Source of the DNA: Microbispora amethystogenes
GTDB lineage: Bacteria; Actinomycetota; Actinomycetes; Streptosporangiales; Streptosporangiaceae
Direction of reading: 5' to 3'
Assembly: GCF_016863015.1 (NCBI RefSeq)
Contig: NZ_BOOB01000018.1
Coordinates: forward strand, 186,001-250,000
Length of the DNA: 64,000 nt
Below the pieces are notes generated by a model that worked only from the letters and a program-made list of their open reading frames with translations, did no database searches and had not been told where the DNA came from. The position numbers were made by a program, and so were the translations under genes. Numbering within the stretch: the stretch's first letter is position 1; the number at the start of each line of letters is the position of its first letter. Shown here piece after piece: positions 23,609 through 32,334 of the stretch.

Positions 23609-23638
23609 GCATTACTGCCCGGTCACTTATCCGGTCAA
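23609..23638 (-). promoter_or_regulatory. Promoter of the E1 gene, leaderless type
   Basis: TTGACC (23638-23633), 18-base spacer, TAATGC (23614-23609), then seven bases to the GTG at 23601. Transcription would begin at or within a base or two of the start codon. Confidence 0.55.
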
Positions 23639-23795
23639 CACCCGAATCGGCGCAATCGGGATATGGGGTGCGGCCGGAAAAGGTTACGGCTGGCTCTTTC
23701 TCTCCCGCCGTCGTCGCCTGCCGGGGCACGGCGGCGCGCGGCGTCCGGCGTCGAGGAGGACAGGAAACGGCGCCGCCGGGCATACGTTGGACACG

Positions 23796-24815
23796 ATGAA
23801 CGATCAGCGTGCCCGTACCAGTCGTGTCCCGTTCCTCCCCGCGTCGCGGCGTCCGCGCGTGCTCGCCGGCCTGCTCGCCGCCGGGCTCGCCGGACTGGTC
23901 TCGCTGTCCGGCTGCGCCGGCGCGCGGGGTGAGGGATCGCCGGCGGTCTCCGGCGGGGCCGAGGCTCCGGCCGTTCCCGCGACGCCGCCGGAGCGGCCTT
24001 CCGGAGACCCGTCCGCACCGGCGACACTAGAACAGCCGGAGACACAGGCGGAGCCGCCCGCGCCCGACACGAAGATTCCCAGGGACCCCGCCGCGCTGGC
24101 CGCGGCGCTGACCCGGACGACCGCGCTGCTTCGGGACGCCGTCGACGACTGGAGGCGCACGGGAGACCCCGCCAAGGGCCAGGCCCCCGAGCCCGTGGTC
24201 CTGCTCTCCCTGTACGAGCAGCGCATCTACCGTCATCTGGCCCGCAACCCCGGCGTCGCGTCCCGCACCTACGGCAAACTTCCGAAGGACCAGGCCGCGC
24301 GAGCGCGCGACAACGTGACGGCCATCCGCGACCTGCTGTCCCTCGCCCATCCCGTGAGCGGGCCGGTGAAGTTCCGCATCGAGCCGCCGGAACCGGCGGA
24401 CGTCCTGCTCGACGGCTTCCGCCGGGCCGGGCGCCGGTTCGGGATCGACTGGCAGGTGCTGGCCGCGGTCATGCTGGTGGAGACGAAGTTCGGCCGGGTC
24501 CGGTCGCCGAGCTACGTGGGCGCCAAGGGGCCGATGCAGTTCATGCCCGGCACCTGGAAGGCGTACGGGATGGGCGGCGACATCGAGGACACCACGGACG
24601 CCCTGCTCGCCGCGGCCAACTACCTGCACGCGTCCGGGGCGCCGGGCGACTACCGGCGGGCGCTGTACGCCTACAACCACTCCCAGGCGTACGTCGACGC
24701 CGTCCTGCTGCACGCCCGCCAGATGAAGCGGGACATCAGGAACTACTACGCCTACTACACCTGGCAGGTGTACGTGATCACGACGAAGGGCGAGCGGCGC
24801 CTGAGCGGCCCGTGA
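23796..24815 (+). CDS. Lytic transglycosylase-like lipoprotein, 339 aa
   Basis: ATG at 23796; a TTG three codons upstream is less likely. The hydrophobic GLLAAGLAGLVSLSGC ends in a lipobox with Cys40. A Pro/Ala/Glu-rich spacer runs to about residue 95, and a helical segment to about 210. The SLT-type lysozyme-like domain has QVLAAVMLVETKFGRVRSP with catalytic Glu229, YVGAKGPMQFMPGTWKAYG and ALYAYNHSQAYVDAVLLHA. It cleaves peptidoglycan glycan strands at the outer face of the membrane. It is divergent from the E1 gene; no functional link is visible. Confidence 0.85.
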   Translation: MNDQRARTSRVPFLPASRRPRVLAGLLAAGLAGLVSLSGCAGARGEGSPAVSGGAEAPAVPATPPERPSGDPSAPATLEQPETQAEPPAPDTKIPRDPAALAAALTRTTALLRDAVDDWRRTGDPAKGQAPEPVVLLSLYEQRIYRHLARNPGVASRTYGKLPKDQAARARDNVTAIRDLLSLAHPVSGPVKFRIEPPEPADVLLDGFRRAGRRFGIDWQVLAAVMLVETKFGRVRSPSYVGAKGPMQFMPGTWKAYGMGGDIEDTTDALLAAANYLHASGAPGDYRRALYAYNHSQAYVDAVLLHARQMKRDIRNYYAYYTWQVYVITTKGERRLSGP

Positions 24816-24938
24816 GCGGCCACTGAGCGGCTCCTGACGGCGGGGCCGGCAGCCGCCTTTCGCCCAGACTCGATGTAACCAATGCCGCCTTCCGAGCGAC
24901 TGATCCTTTGGGGCCCGATCGCGGCAGGGAGGCCGGCT

Positions 24939-27515
24939 GTGCGGTGGATGACGGCTGTCGTGGGAACGACGCGCGTCGCGGTGGCGCTCGGGGCCGCCGC
25001 CCTGACCTCGGCGCTCCTCGCGGTGACGGCCCCCGGCCCGCGCCCGGCGCTCGCCGCCGCCGCGCCGTGCGCGTCGGGCCCTCCGGCGTCCGCCTGGATC
25101 GAGACGTCCGTGACCGTCGAGGAACGCGGTCACGACACCGCCGTGCTGAGGAGCACCACGTGGGTCGGCGTGCCCCGCGACTGGGCGGGGGCCGCCGCCC
25201 TGCTCGGCGCCACCACCGCCGACGGCTGCCTGCTTCCGGAAGGCGGCTCGTCGAGCGCCACGATGTCGCCGGACGGCGCCGAGGTCGTGGTCCGGCACAC
25301 GGAGGAGACTCCTGTGCAGTTGTACGGCGCGGAGTGGGCCACGCAACTCGCCGGGCTGTGGTCGGTCCGGCAGTCCGGCCGGACGTGGTTCGTCGCGCTG
25401 CTGCACGCACCGGCCGATCTGCCGCCCGGGCTGGCCAAGGCCAGGTGGCGGGCCGTGGCCGTGCGGGCGCCGGATTCCGGGGTGCGCGGCGTGAAGCCTC
25501 TGCCGTCGGAGACACGCCCCGACCATACGTACGTGTGGCGGGACGCCGCCGTCCCGCCGCGCGTCGAGGTCGCCCTCCGGATGTCCGCGCGGGCCGAGTT
25601 CCAGCGCTGGACCAACACGCAGGGGGAGGCGGTGCTCACCGTCGCGACCTACCTGGGCTTCGCGCTGCCGTACCTGCTGCTGGCCGTCCTGCTCGTGCTG
25701 CTTCGCCGGCGCTCGGCCGACCCGGGCGAGCGCGCGCTCGCCGGGATCATGCTCGGCGCACTGGCGTTGATCACCGCGGTCGAGACGATCACGGCCGTCC
25801 TCGTCCTCAGTGGGACGGCGTTCTTTGCCCACCTCTTCGGCCTGACGGACCTGGGGGCGATTCTCGTCCTGGCGGCGCCGCTCTTCGCGGCCGCGTGGCG
25901 GTCGGCGCGTCGGCGAATCCGGCGGCCCAGTCCTGTGTCCGCCGCCCCGGGGCCCACTGACCCGGGGCCCACTGACCCGGGGCCCACTGACGCGGGGGCT
26001 GGCGAGGCGGTGTCCACCGGCTCAGGGCTCGACGCGCTCACCGGTCCGGCGTTCGGCGGAGTGGTGCTCGCGGGAGTGGCGCTCGTCGCCGTGAGCGGCT
26101 TCGGACCCCTCGCCAAGCGGCACGCCTACGAACAGCCGGATCTGACGCCGGTCGCGTCGGCGGCCGCGACGGCGCTGCTGCTCACCGGCGCGGCGTGGGT
26201 GATCGCGGTGCGGGCGGCCCGCGTGCCGGGCAGGAGGACGCCCCGGGCCGTCCGCACGCTGCTCCGCTGGAGTGTCCCGGGGCTCGCGCTGCTCACTTTG
26301 GGGTTCGTGGCCCACGCGGTCGTCATCGGCCTGCTGGATCCCTGGCAGTCCCTACCGGACGTCGTCGGGTCGCCCTTCTTCCTGCTGAGCAGCCTCGCGT
26401 ACCTGATGTGGCCGCTGGTGGTGCTCCTGCTTCTGCTGCTGCTGCGCCTGCACGGGCGGCGCACGGACACCGTCGGGCCGCTCACCGCGTGGCTCGTCGT
26501 CTTCCTGTTCGTCGTGGGCACGATCAGATGGCCCAGCACGTACGCGGGGATGCCCGTCCCGCTGGCCGCGCTCACCGGTCTGACGGTGCTGCCCCTGCTG
26601 CTGCGGCTGACGCGACGGGCCGAGCCCCCGGACCCGGGCGTGTCGCGGCGGCGGCTCGCCATGGTCGTCGAGGAGCACCGAACCCTGGAGGCCCGGGAGA
26701 AGGGCCTGCGCCGGCGCTGGGCCGCGGGCGACATGGACGACGCCGCCTACCACAGGGAGAACGAGCCGGTCGTGGAGCGCATCGGGCGGTTACGCGGGGA
26801 GATCGGCCTCGATCCCCGGCGAGAGGACGGCCTGACCCCGCTCGACCTCGCGCTGTCGCGCGGCCCGGGGGGCTCGTGGTGGGCCAACGCGCGGCTCGCC
26901 TCGCGGTACGCGTCCTACGTGGGCGCGCCCGCCGCCGTCTTCCTCATCTGGGCCACCTGGAGCGCCGACAGCACGGGCCACGACGGCTGGCTCGACCGGC
27001 TCCGCGAGCCCAACGGGTTCTACGGGCTGGCCGGCGACCTGATCGGGGGTCTGCTGATCTGGCCGGTCGCCGGGTTCGTGCTCGGCGCGCTGTGGCGTCG
27101 GCTGCCCGGCAGGCGCGGATACCTCAAGGGGGTCGTGCCGGTGCTCGCGTACGGCGCGGCCACGGGGGCGCACGCGATGCTGAACAACCTCATCGGCCAG
27201 GCTCCCGTGCGCGGCTCTCTCGTCCGGGTCCTGCTGCTCTTCCTGGTGCTGACCGTGGTCGCCGTCCTCATGGACGCGCGCACGCTGCAGACCCGTCCGG
27301 GCGGCCTCGCGTCGCGGCTCACCCCCGTGGCCGTCGTCTACCGGCTCGGCACCGCGGGCAGCGGGATCGCGCTCATCGTCGCCCAGGCGGCGGCGATTCT
27401 CGGCCTGTGGACCCAGCTCAGGCACGGCATCGACATCACCTCCCAGGTCGACACCTCGACACAGGCGCCGCAGAGCACCGACGCCCAGCTGTTCCAGAGC
27501 CGGCCGGGCGGATGA
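24939..27515 (+). CDS. DUF6185 family multi-span membrane protein, 858 aa
   Basis: GTG at 24939, six bases after GGGAGG; the ATG at 24882 lacks a site. Signal or first span (ALGAAALTSALLAVT), then an extracellular domain to about 225 with immunoglobulin-like strands. About a dozen membrane spans follow, from TYLGFALPYLLLAVLLVLL onward. A charged cytoplasmic region near 575-650 (EEHRTLEAREKGLRRRWAAG) is predicted helical. The C-terminal quarter has GLAGDLIGGLLIWPVAGFVL and GAATGAHAMLNNLIG. The family is confined to actinomycetes and has no known role. Confidence 0.65.
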   Translation: MRWMTAVVGTTRVAVALGAAALTSALLAVTAPGPRPALAAAAPCASGPPASAWIETSVTVEERGHDTAVLRSTTWVGVPRDWAGAAALLGATTADGCLLPEGGSSSATMSPDGAEVVVRHTEETPVQLYGAEWATQLAGLWSVRQSGRTWFVALLHAPADLPPGLAKARWRAVAVRAPDSGVRGVKPLPSETRPDHTYVWRDAAVPPRVEVALRMSARAEFQRWTNTQGEAVLTVATYLGFALPYLLLAVLLVLLRRRSADPGERALAGIMLGALALITAVETITAVLVLSGTAFFAHLFGLTDLGAILVLAAPLFAAAWRSARRRIRRPSPVSAAPGPTDPGPTDPGPTDAGAGEAVSTGSGLDALTGPAFGGVVLAGVALVAVSGFGPLAKRHAYEQPDLTPVASAAATALLLTGAAWVIAVRAARVPGRRTPRAVRTLLRWSVPGLALLTLGFVAHAVVIGLLDPWQSLPDVVGSPFFLLSSLAYLMWPLVVLLLLLLLRLHGRRTDTVGPLTAWLVVFLFVVGTIRWPSTYAGMPVPLAALTGLTVLPLLLRLTRRAEPPDPGVSRRRLAMVVEEHRTLEAREKGLRRRWAAGDMDDAAYHRENEPVVERIGRLRGEIGLDPRREDGLTPLDLALSRGPGGSWWANARLASRYASYVGAPAAVFLIWATWSADSTGHDGWLDRLREPNGFYGLAGDLIGGLLIWPVAGFVLGALWRRLPGRRGYLKGVVPVLAYGAATGAHAMLNNLIGQAPVRGSLVRVLLLFLVLTVVAVLMDARTLQTRPGGLASRLTPVAVVYRLGTAGSGIALIVAQAAAILGLWTQLRHGIDITSQVDTSTQAPQSTDAQLFQSRPGG
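25949..25996 (+). repeat. Three tandem 15-base repeats in the DUF6185 gene
   Basis: GGGCCCACTGACCCG is repeated three times (last copy slightly changed), encoding Gly-Pro-Thr-Asp-Pro units in a cytoplasmic loop. Copy number is probably variable between strains. Confidence 0.8.
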
Positions 27516-27552
27516 CCGCCCGGCCTTCCGCGGCGGGGGCGCCGGAGCGTGC

Positions 27553-29403
27553 TCAGAGCGCGGGGTAGGCGTTGTTCACCAGCATCACGAACTGCTCGTG
27601 GTGCCAGTCGCCGTAGAGCGGCGCGTTGGGGAGGGCGTTGGTCGGCCGTATGGTGTCCGACCAGGGCGTGAGGTTGCCCTTGGGGTCGCACACGCGGTCG
27701 ACCAGCCGGTCCGAGCCCTCGGGCAGGATCGGCCCGCCCGCTCCGTCCGACTCGCCGGGCCGCTTGATCCACAGGTAGGCGTCGATCCCGGGAACCGGCG
27801 CCGCGACCGGCCGCGCGCCCAGCCCCGCGCCGTTCTGGTTGCAGGTGGCGGCCCGCGACGGGCGCCGGTCGACGCGGCTCTGGTCCACGTACGTGTTGAG
27901 GTCGAGCGAGGTGCTCACGGCCGTGGGCCTGCCCGGCCCGCCCCAGCCGTCGCGGGAGGTGTCGATCACCACACCGAGCGAGCTCGGCAGGCCCTTGGCG
28001 ACGAGGGCGGCGCGCATCGCGAGGGCGTAGTCCCGCTCGTCGAAGTGCGGGTTCCAGTCGTAAAACCTGCTCATGATGAGCTGCTGGCCGGCCACGGTGT
28101 GGGTGGGGTCGGGCAGGAACGGTTCCGTGAGGGGGACGTAGTCGGCGACGTTCGTGGCGATGCCGTCGAGGCTGTGCATCCCCGCCGCCGTGCCGCGCAC
28201 GGTTTCGGTGATGAGGGTCGTCAGCTGCGCGAAGTTGGTGTCCCAGCCAGCGAGCGACGCGTTGGCGGCGTCCAGGTACGTGTAGACGTTGGGCAGGGGC
28301 GAGAGCCTGTCGAGGGCGTACTGGATGCCCGTCAGGTACACGCCCGACTGCTGCGCCTGCTGGCACGGGAAGATCCCCGCGCTCACGCCCACGATGAGGT
28401 CGATCAGCGCTTTCGGTTCGACGACGGTCGCGACGCGCAGGTTCCGGTACTCGGGCCTGGCCAGGAGGGCGGCGATGGCGTCGACGTACTCGGTCCTGTA
28501 GCGGTTCAGGCCGCCCTGCGCCTGGTGCAGTTCGGCGCTGGAGACCAGCGACCGGCAGTCGCGGTCGGGCAGGTCGTGCAGCACGAGCGTGACGTAGCCG
28601 GCGTCCTGCCGCACGGCCTCGTCGAGGTGGTCCTTGAGGGTTCTCGTCACTCCGGGGCCCCCGGTGACGTCGGCGATGCGGTCGAGCCACACCGCGGTGG
28701 ACGTCGTCTTCAGGCCGCGCATCTTGCCCGCGGTCGCGTCGTCCACCTTCGCGGCCGAGGACTCCACGTCGGCCGCCCAGTCAGGGTCGACGTATCCGGT
28801 GGCGCCGGCGAAGGGGTTGTCCACCGGCACGTCCGGGCTCGGGCTGACGCTCGGACTCGGCGAGGGACTGGGCGAGGGACTCGGTGAAGGGCTGGGTGAG
28901 GGGCTCCTGCTGGGGCCGGCGGACGGGCTGGCGGACGCACTGGCAGACGCGCTCGGCGACGGGCTCGGGACGAGGGTCACCTGGCACGGCACCCCGTTCA
29001 CAGCGAGGTCCGTGGGCGGCGGGTTGCTTCCGGTCCAGGTGCCGTTGAAGCCGAGGTGGACGGATCCGCCGGAGGGCACTGTGCCGTTCCAGGCCTCGTT
29101 CTCCGCGACGACCACGTCGTCGAGCTGGGTCCACCTGGCCGACCAGCCCTGCGTGAGCCGCTGGGAGCCGGGGAACGAGAACGTCAGCCTCCAGCCGTTC
29201 AGCGACTCGCCGGTGCTCGTGACGGTGACGCCGGCCGTGAAGCCGCCCGCGTTCGTACCCCATTGGGTGGTCGCGTAGGTCACTTCGCAGCCGACCGCGG
29301 CGTCGGCGGAGGTCGTGCCGAGGACGAGCCCCGCCCCGCCCAGGGCGGTGGCGGTGACGGCCGTCAGGAGGCCGCGAAGAAACCGGTTGTCGCCGAATGC
29401 CAT
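27553..29403 (-). CDS. Secreted GH6 cellulase (cellobiohydrolase type) with N-terminal CBM2, 616 aa
   Basis: Signal peptide to about residue 35 (TSADA). The CBM2 at about 37-140 has CEVTYATTQWGTNAGGF and paired Cys. A Ser/Pro-rich linker (142-190) follows. The GH6 domain (195-616) shows LVLHDLPDRDCRSL with the catalytic-acid Asp, RVATVVEPKALIDLI, VVIDTSRDGWGGPG, and LWIKRPGESDGAGG containing the active-site Asp loop. The long loops and 420-residue catalytic domain match the exo-acting Cel6B type. It hydrolyses crystalline cellulose to cellobiose outside the cell. The 248 bases upstream hold no LacI-type palindrome like that of the other two enzymes. Confidence 0.9.
   Translation of the reverse strand: MAFGDNRFLRGLLTAVTATALGGAGLVLGTTSADAAVGCEVTYATTQWGTNAGGFTAGVTVTSTGESLNGWRLTFSFPGSQRLTQGWSARWTQLDDVVVAENEAWNGTVPSGGSVHLGFNGTWTGSNPPPTDLAVNGVPCQVTLVPSPSPSASASASASPSAGPSRSPSPSPSPSPSPSPSPSPSVSPSPDVPVDNPFAGATGYVDPDWAADVESSAAKVDDATAGKMRGLKTTSTAVWLDRIADVTGGPGVTRTLKDHLDEAVRQDAGYVTLVLHDLPDRDCRSLVSSAELHQAQGGLNRYRTEYVDAIAALLARPEYRNLRVATVVEPKALIDLIVGVSAGIFPCQQAQQSGVYLTGIQYALDRLSPLPNVYTYLDAANASLAGWDTNFAQLTTLITETVRGTAAGMHSLDGIATNVADYVPLTEPFLPDPTHTVAGQQLIMSRFYDWNPHFDERDYALAMRAALVAKGLPSSLGVVIDTSRDGWGGPGRPTAVSTSLDLNTYVDQSRVDRRPSRAATCNQNGAGLGARPVAAPVPGIDAYLWIKRPGESDGAGGPILPEGSDRLVDRVCDPKGNLTPWSDTIRPTNALPNAPLYGDWHHEQFVMLVNNAYPAL
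28831..28975 (-). repeat. Ser/Pro-rich linker repeat of the GH6 gene
   Basis: Short repeats of 6 and 12 bases encode (PS)n and SASASAS between CBM2 and GH6. The units differ from the SPSQ linkers of the other two CBM2 genes. Confidence 0.7.
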
Positions 29404-29651
29404 GGGCCGTCCTTCTCCGGGTGAGGTGACCGGGCGTGTCAGGCGGCCGCTCCGGATGCCGGAGGGGCGCCGAGATCCCCAGAGTCCGTGATCGCCCGGC
29501 GCGTGTACACCGTCCGCGTCAGGGGAAACGTCCCTTTCCGCAATGGGCGGACGAGAACGTGAGGAGACCTCGGAGAATCCGTACGAGGCCGCGGCCGGCC
29601 CCTGCCGGACGCGGTGAAATATTCAGCGGCCGGTGCCTGTGGGCCCGGCCG

Positions 29652-30452
29652 TCAGGGCTTGCGGCCGACGCCGCAGAACGAGGCCACCGCGCGGGGACCG
29701 CTTTCCACGTCCGCGACGTCGGGCCGCCAGCGGGAGGTGGTGACCACGCCGGGCTCGACGAGCTCCAGGCCGTCGAAGAAGCGGGCGATCGCCTCGGGGG
29801 TGCGCAGGTGGTAGGAACTCGCGGAGTTGGCGTTGTAGACCTCGATGGCCCGCACGAGCGCCTCGCTGGTGTCGGTGCCGTCGCTCACCGCCAGATAGCT
29901 GCCGGACGGCAGGGCGTCGAGCAGGCGGGCCGCGACCGCCCCCGGGTTCTCCTCGTCGCGAAGCTGGCCCAGGATCCCGAGCATCATCAGCGCGACGGGC
30001 CGGTCGAAGTCGAGCGTGTTCCGAGCGGCGGCCAGGATCGTGTCCGTGTCGCGCACGTCGGCCTCGATGTAGTCGGTCCTGCCCTCCGGCGTGCTGGTGA
30101 GCAGCACCCGCGCGTGCACCAGGACGAGCGGGTCGTTGTCGACGTAGACGATCCGACTATCGGGGGCGACGCGCTGGGCTACCTGGTGGGTGTTGTCGGC
30201 GGTGGGCAGACCGGTGCCGATGTCGAGGAACTGGCGCACGCCGGCCTCGGCGGTCAGGTAGCGCACCGCGCGGACGAGGAAACCCCGCTGCTGGCGGGCG
30301 ATCCGGGCGATGTCCGGGAACATGCGGAGGATCATGTCGCCGTCCTCGCGGTCCACGGCGTAGTGGTCCTTGCCACCCAGGAGGTAGTTCCAGACGCGGG
30401 CCGAGTGCGAGGCGGAGGAGTCGATCGCGGGGGATCCTGGTCCGTCGGTCAC
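29652..30452 (-). CDS. DUF574-type SAM-dependent methyltransferase, 266 aa
   Basis: GTG at 30452 with GGAGA about seven bases upstream; an ATG at 30488 is possible. The N-terminal PAIDSSASHSARVWNYLLGG and KDHYAVDREDGD are diagnostic of PF04672. They are followed by VRQFLDIGTGLPTADNTHQV (SAM motif), VYVDNDPLVLVHARVLL, and the late RPDVADVESGPRAVASFCGV. These proteins are abundant in Streptosporangiales and streptomycetes and have a methyltransferase fold. Substrates are unknown. It stands alone between the GH6 and HypF-like genes. Confidence 0.9.
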   Translation of the reverse strand: MTDGPGSPAIDSSASHSARVWNYLLGGKDHYAVDREDGDMILRMFPDIARIARQQRGFLVRAVRYLTAEAGVRQFLDIGTGLPTADNTHQVAQRVAPDSRIVYVDNDPLVLVHARVLLTSTPEGRTDYIEADVRDTDTILAAARNTLDFDRPVALMMLGILGQLRDEENPGAVAARLLDALPSGSYLAVSDGTDTSEALVRAIEVYNANSASSYHLRTPEAIARFFDGLELVEPGVVTTSRWRPDVADVESGPRAVASFCGVGRKP

Positions 30453-30585
30453 CGTGGTTCTCCGGTCTGCCGTGCCGATCGAGATCATCAGTCTCGCGCC
30501 GGTGGCCGAGATGCGCAATATGTGACATGTGTGACGATTGATACTCCTGGGATTAGTCGCGATCACTCGGGGCAGTGCGGACGCC

Positions 30586-31563
30586 ATGGGCATCTTGACC
30601 TCTCCCGGCGGGCGGGCCGCCGGTGCTTCCGCGCGGGCCGGAAGCGTGCCGGTGAACCTCGACGTGCACGGCCTCCGGAAGGAGCACCGCATCTGCCCCG
30701 GCTGCGTACGCGAGCTGTTCGACCCGCACGGGCGCAGGCATCTCTACCCGCTGGTCCGCTGTCGTGAGTGCGGGCCGCCCGCCGGCGAGCCGCGCGTACG
30801 GCCGCGCGCGCTGTGCGAGGACTGCCGGCGCGAGTGCGACCGGCCCGGCTCGCGGCGCGGTCCGGGCGACGCGGCGGGATGCGCGGCCTGCGGCCCCGCC
30901 CTGCGCTGGGACGGCCTGGTGGGCCAGGACGCGCTGGCGAAGGCGGTCGAGGTGATCGGGGCCGGGGGAGTCGTGGCGCTCAGGGACGGCTTCGCCGACC
31001 AGATCGTCTGCGACGCCGGGGCAGAGCCCGCGCTCGCCCGGATGGACGGCGCACCGGGTCCGGTCCGCGTGCTGGTGCGGCACGTCTCGGCGGCCCGGGA
31101 GCTGGCCAACCTGACCTTCCTCGACATCCGCGCGCTCGCCGGGCGCTCCCACCCGGCCACGCTGGTCCGGCTGCGTGAGCCGCGGCTGCCCAGGGCGGTG
31201 CGCCGGGCGACGCCCGACGTCGACCTCTTCCTGCCACGCACTCCGCTGCAGCACCTGCTCACCTCACGGTTCGAGGGCCCGCTGGCCGTCTGGGACCGTT
31301 GCGACGAGCAGGCGCTGCCGTACGACGGGACGCTGACCGTCGGCCTCGATCTGAACCTCGACCACGGATTCGACCACGGATTCGACCACGGTCTCGGCCG
31401 TGCACTCGATCACGCGCTGGAGGTTCCGGCGCGGTCCGTCTCCCCGGCGTGGCCCGTCTGGACGTCTCCGCGGCAGGACGGCAGGCCGGACCCGTCGTCC
31501 GCCCCTGTGTCCGCCCCTGTGTCCGCCCCTGTGTCGGCCCCCGTGTCACCGCTCGCCCAGTGA
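30586..31563 (+). CDS. Truncated HypF-like protein (two zinc fingers plus YrdC-like domain), 325 aa
   Basis: ATG at 30586 chosen as the first start after the divergent promoter region; no clear ribosome-binding site. Cys37/40/59/62 and Cys77/80/99/102 form two CxxC-x18-CxxC fingers, the exact HypF spacing, with FDPHGRRHLYPLVRCRECGP as in HypF. The YrdC-like part (about 115-260) has LAKAVEVIGAGGVVALRDGF and the DPPDV-like tail TPDVDLFLPRTPLQHLL. The N-terminal acylphosphatase and C-terminal Kae1-like domains of HypF (about 750 aa) are missing. A repetitive tail (DHGF and SAPV repeats) ends it. No hydrogenase genes are nearby, so carbamoyl transfer to HypE is unlikely. Confidence 0.7.
   Translation: MGILTSPGGRAAGASARAGSVPVNLDVHGLRKEHRICPGCVRELFDPHGRRHLYPLVRCRECGPPAGEPRVRPRALCEDCRRECDRPGSRRGPGDAAGCAACGPALRWDGLVGQDALAKAVEVIGAGGVVALRDGFADQIVCDAGAEPALARMDGAPGPVRVLVRHVSAARELANLTFLDIRALAGRSHPATLVRLREPRLPRAVRRATPDVDLFLPRTPLQHLLTSRFEGPLAVWDRCDEQALPYDGTLTVGLDLNLDHGFDHGFDHGLGRALDHALEVPARSVSPAWPVWTSPRQDGRPDPSSAPVSAPVSAPVSAPVSPLAQ
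31498..31545 (+). repeat. Four 12-base tandem repeats in the HypF-like gene
   Basis: TCCGCCCCTGTG is repeated three times with a fourth variant copy, encoding Ser-Ala-Pro-Val units. A separate repeat at 31359-31400 encodes Asp-His-Gly-Phe units. Confidence 0.8.
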
Positions 31564-31723
31564 CGTGCCGGTGCCGTGGCTCGCGGCAAAAGCTGAGTCA
31601 TGATCCATGACGCGCTCGGCATGGCCGGAACCGAGGTCGCCGGACGGGGTATGAGGACATCGTTGCCGATGTCCATGACGAGGCCCATCATCGGATGGCC
31701 TTGGTGAGTAGGTGTGTTTCCAG

Positions 31724-32173
31724 ATGTCCCGCGACTGTGCGCCCCGGGTGCGAACGGTGCCGGCGCTCGCGGCCGGCCGCCTGACACTGGCCGCCCTCGC
31801 GGCCGCCCTCGCCTCGGCCGCCGTCTCGGTCGCCGCTTCGGTCGCCGCCGCGGGAGACGCGAGCGCGAGCACGCCGCCGCTGCGCCGCGGAGTCGCGGCG
31901 CACGCCGCCGGGCACGGACACGGAAACGGACACGGCGGCGGCGGAGGTCAGGTGGCGGCCGGAGGGGTGGCCACGGCCAGGCAGTTCGGCTCGGGGAACG
32001 GCAAATTCAACCAGAACCTCAACGGTGTCTACAGCCCGACCTTCATGATGGGCCAGCAGCAGACCGGCATCACGGTCGGCGGCCGCATCAACACCCAGGG
32101 CGCCTTCTGCGGCCCCGGCCCGAGGCACTGCAAGATCTGGCAGAACATGCCGGTCAACGCCTTCGGCTGGTGA
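31724..32173 (+). CDS. Small secreted protein with Cys-GPGPRH-Cys motif, 149 aa
   Basis: ATG at 31724; a GTG four codons earlier is possible. A long Ala-rich signal region (LTLAALAAALASAAVSVAAS) is followed by a His/Gly-rich stretch (HAAGHGHGNGHGGGGG) and a 65-residue Gly/Asn/Gln-rich domain. That domain has FGSGNGKFNQNLNGVYSP and GAFCGPGPRHCKIWQN. The two Cys are the only ones in the mature protein and probably pair. The next gene encodes a protein with a related Cys motif. Function unknown; Asn/Gln/Gly richness resembles surface amyloid-type proteins (weak inference). Confidence 0.55.
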   Translation: MSRDCAPRVRTVPALAAGRLTLAALAAALASAAVSVAASVAAAGDASASTPPLRRGVAAHAAGHGHGNGHGGGGGQVAAGGVATARQFGSGNGKFNQNLNGVYSPTFMMGQQQTGITVGGRINTQGAFCGPGPRHCKIWQNMPVNAFGW

Positions 32174-32334
32174 CGTGTCGCCGCCGTGTAACAGGTCGGG
32201 TGCCACGGAAATGGCAATGATGGCGTAAGACGCCGCGCGTGCCGGGCGCCGGGAAAAGGCGGATCACTAGCCTGGGGATCGGCCCGCACGAGGAAGGGCC
32301 GCAGGAGCGGTCCGGCTGACGGGAGCGGCGCGCG

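Noticed and set aside
30586..31563. Hydrogenase maturation locus
   Set aside because: No hyp or hydrogenase structural genes lie nearby and the HypF-like protein lacks two essential domains.
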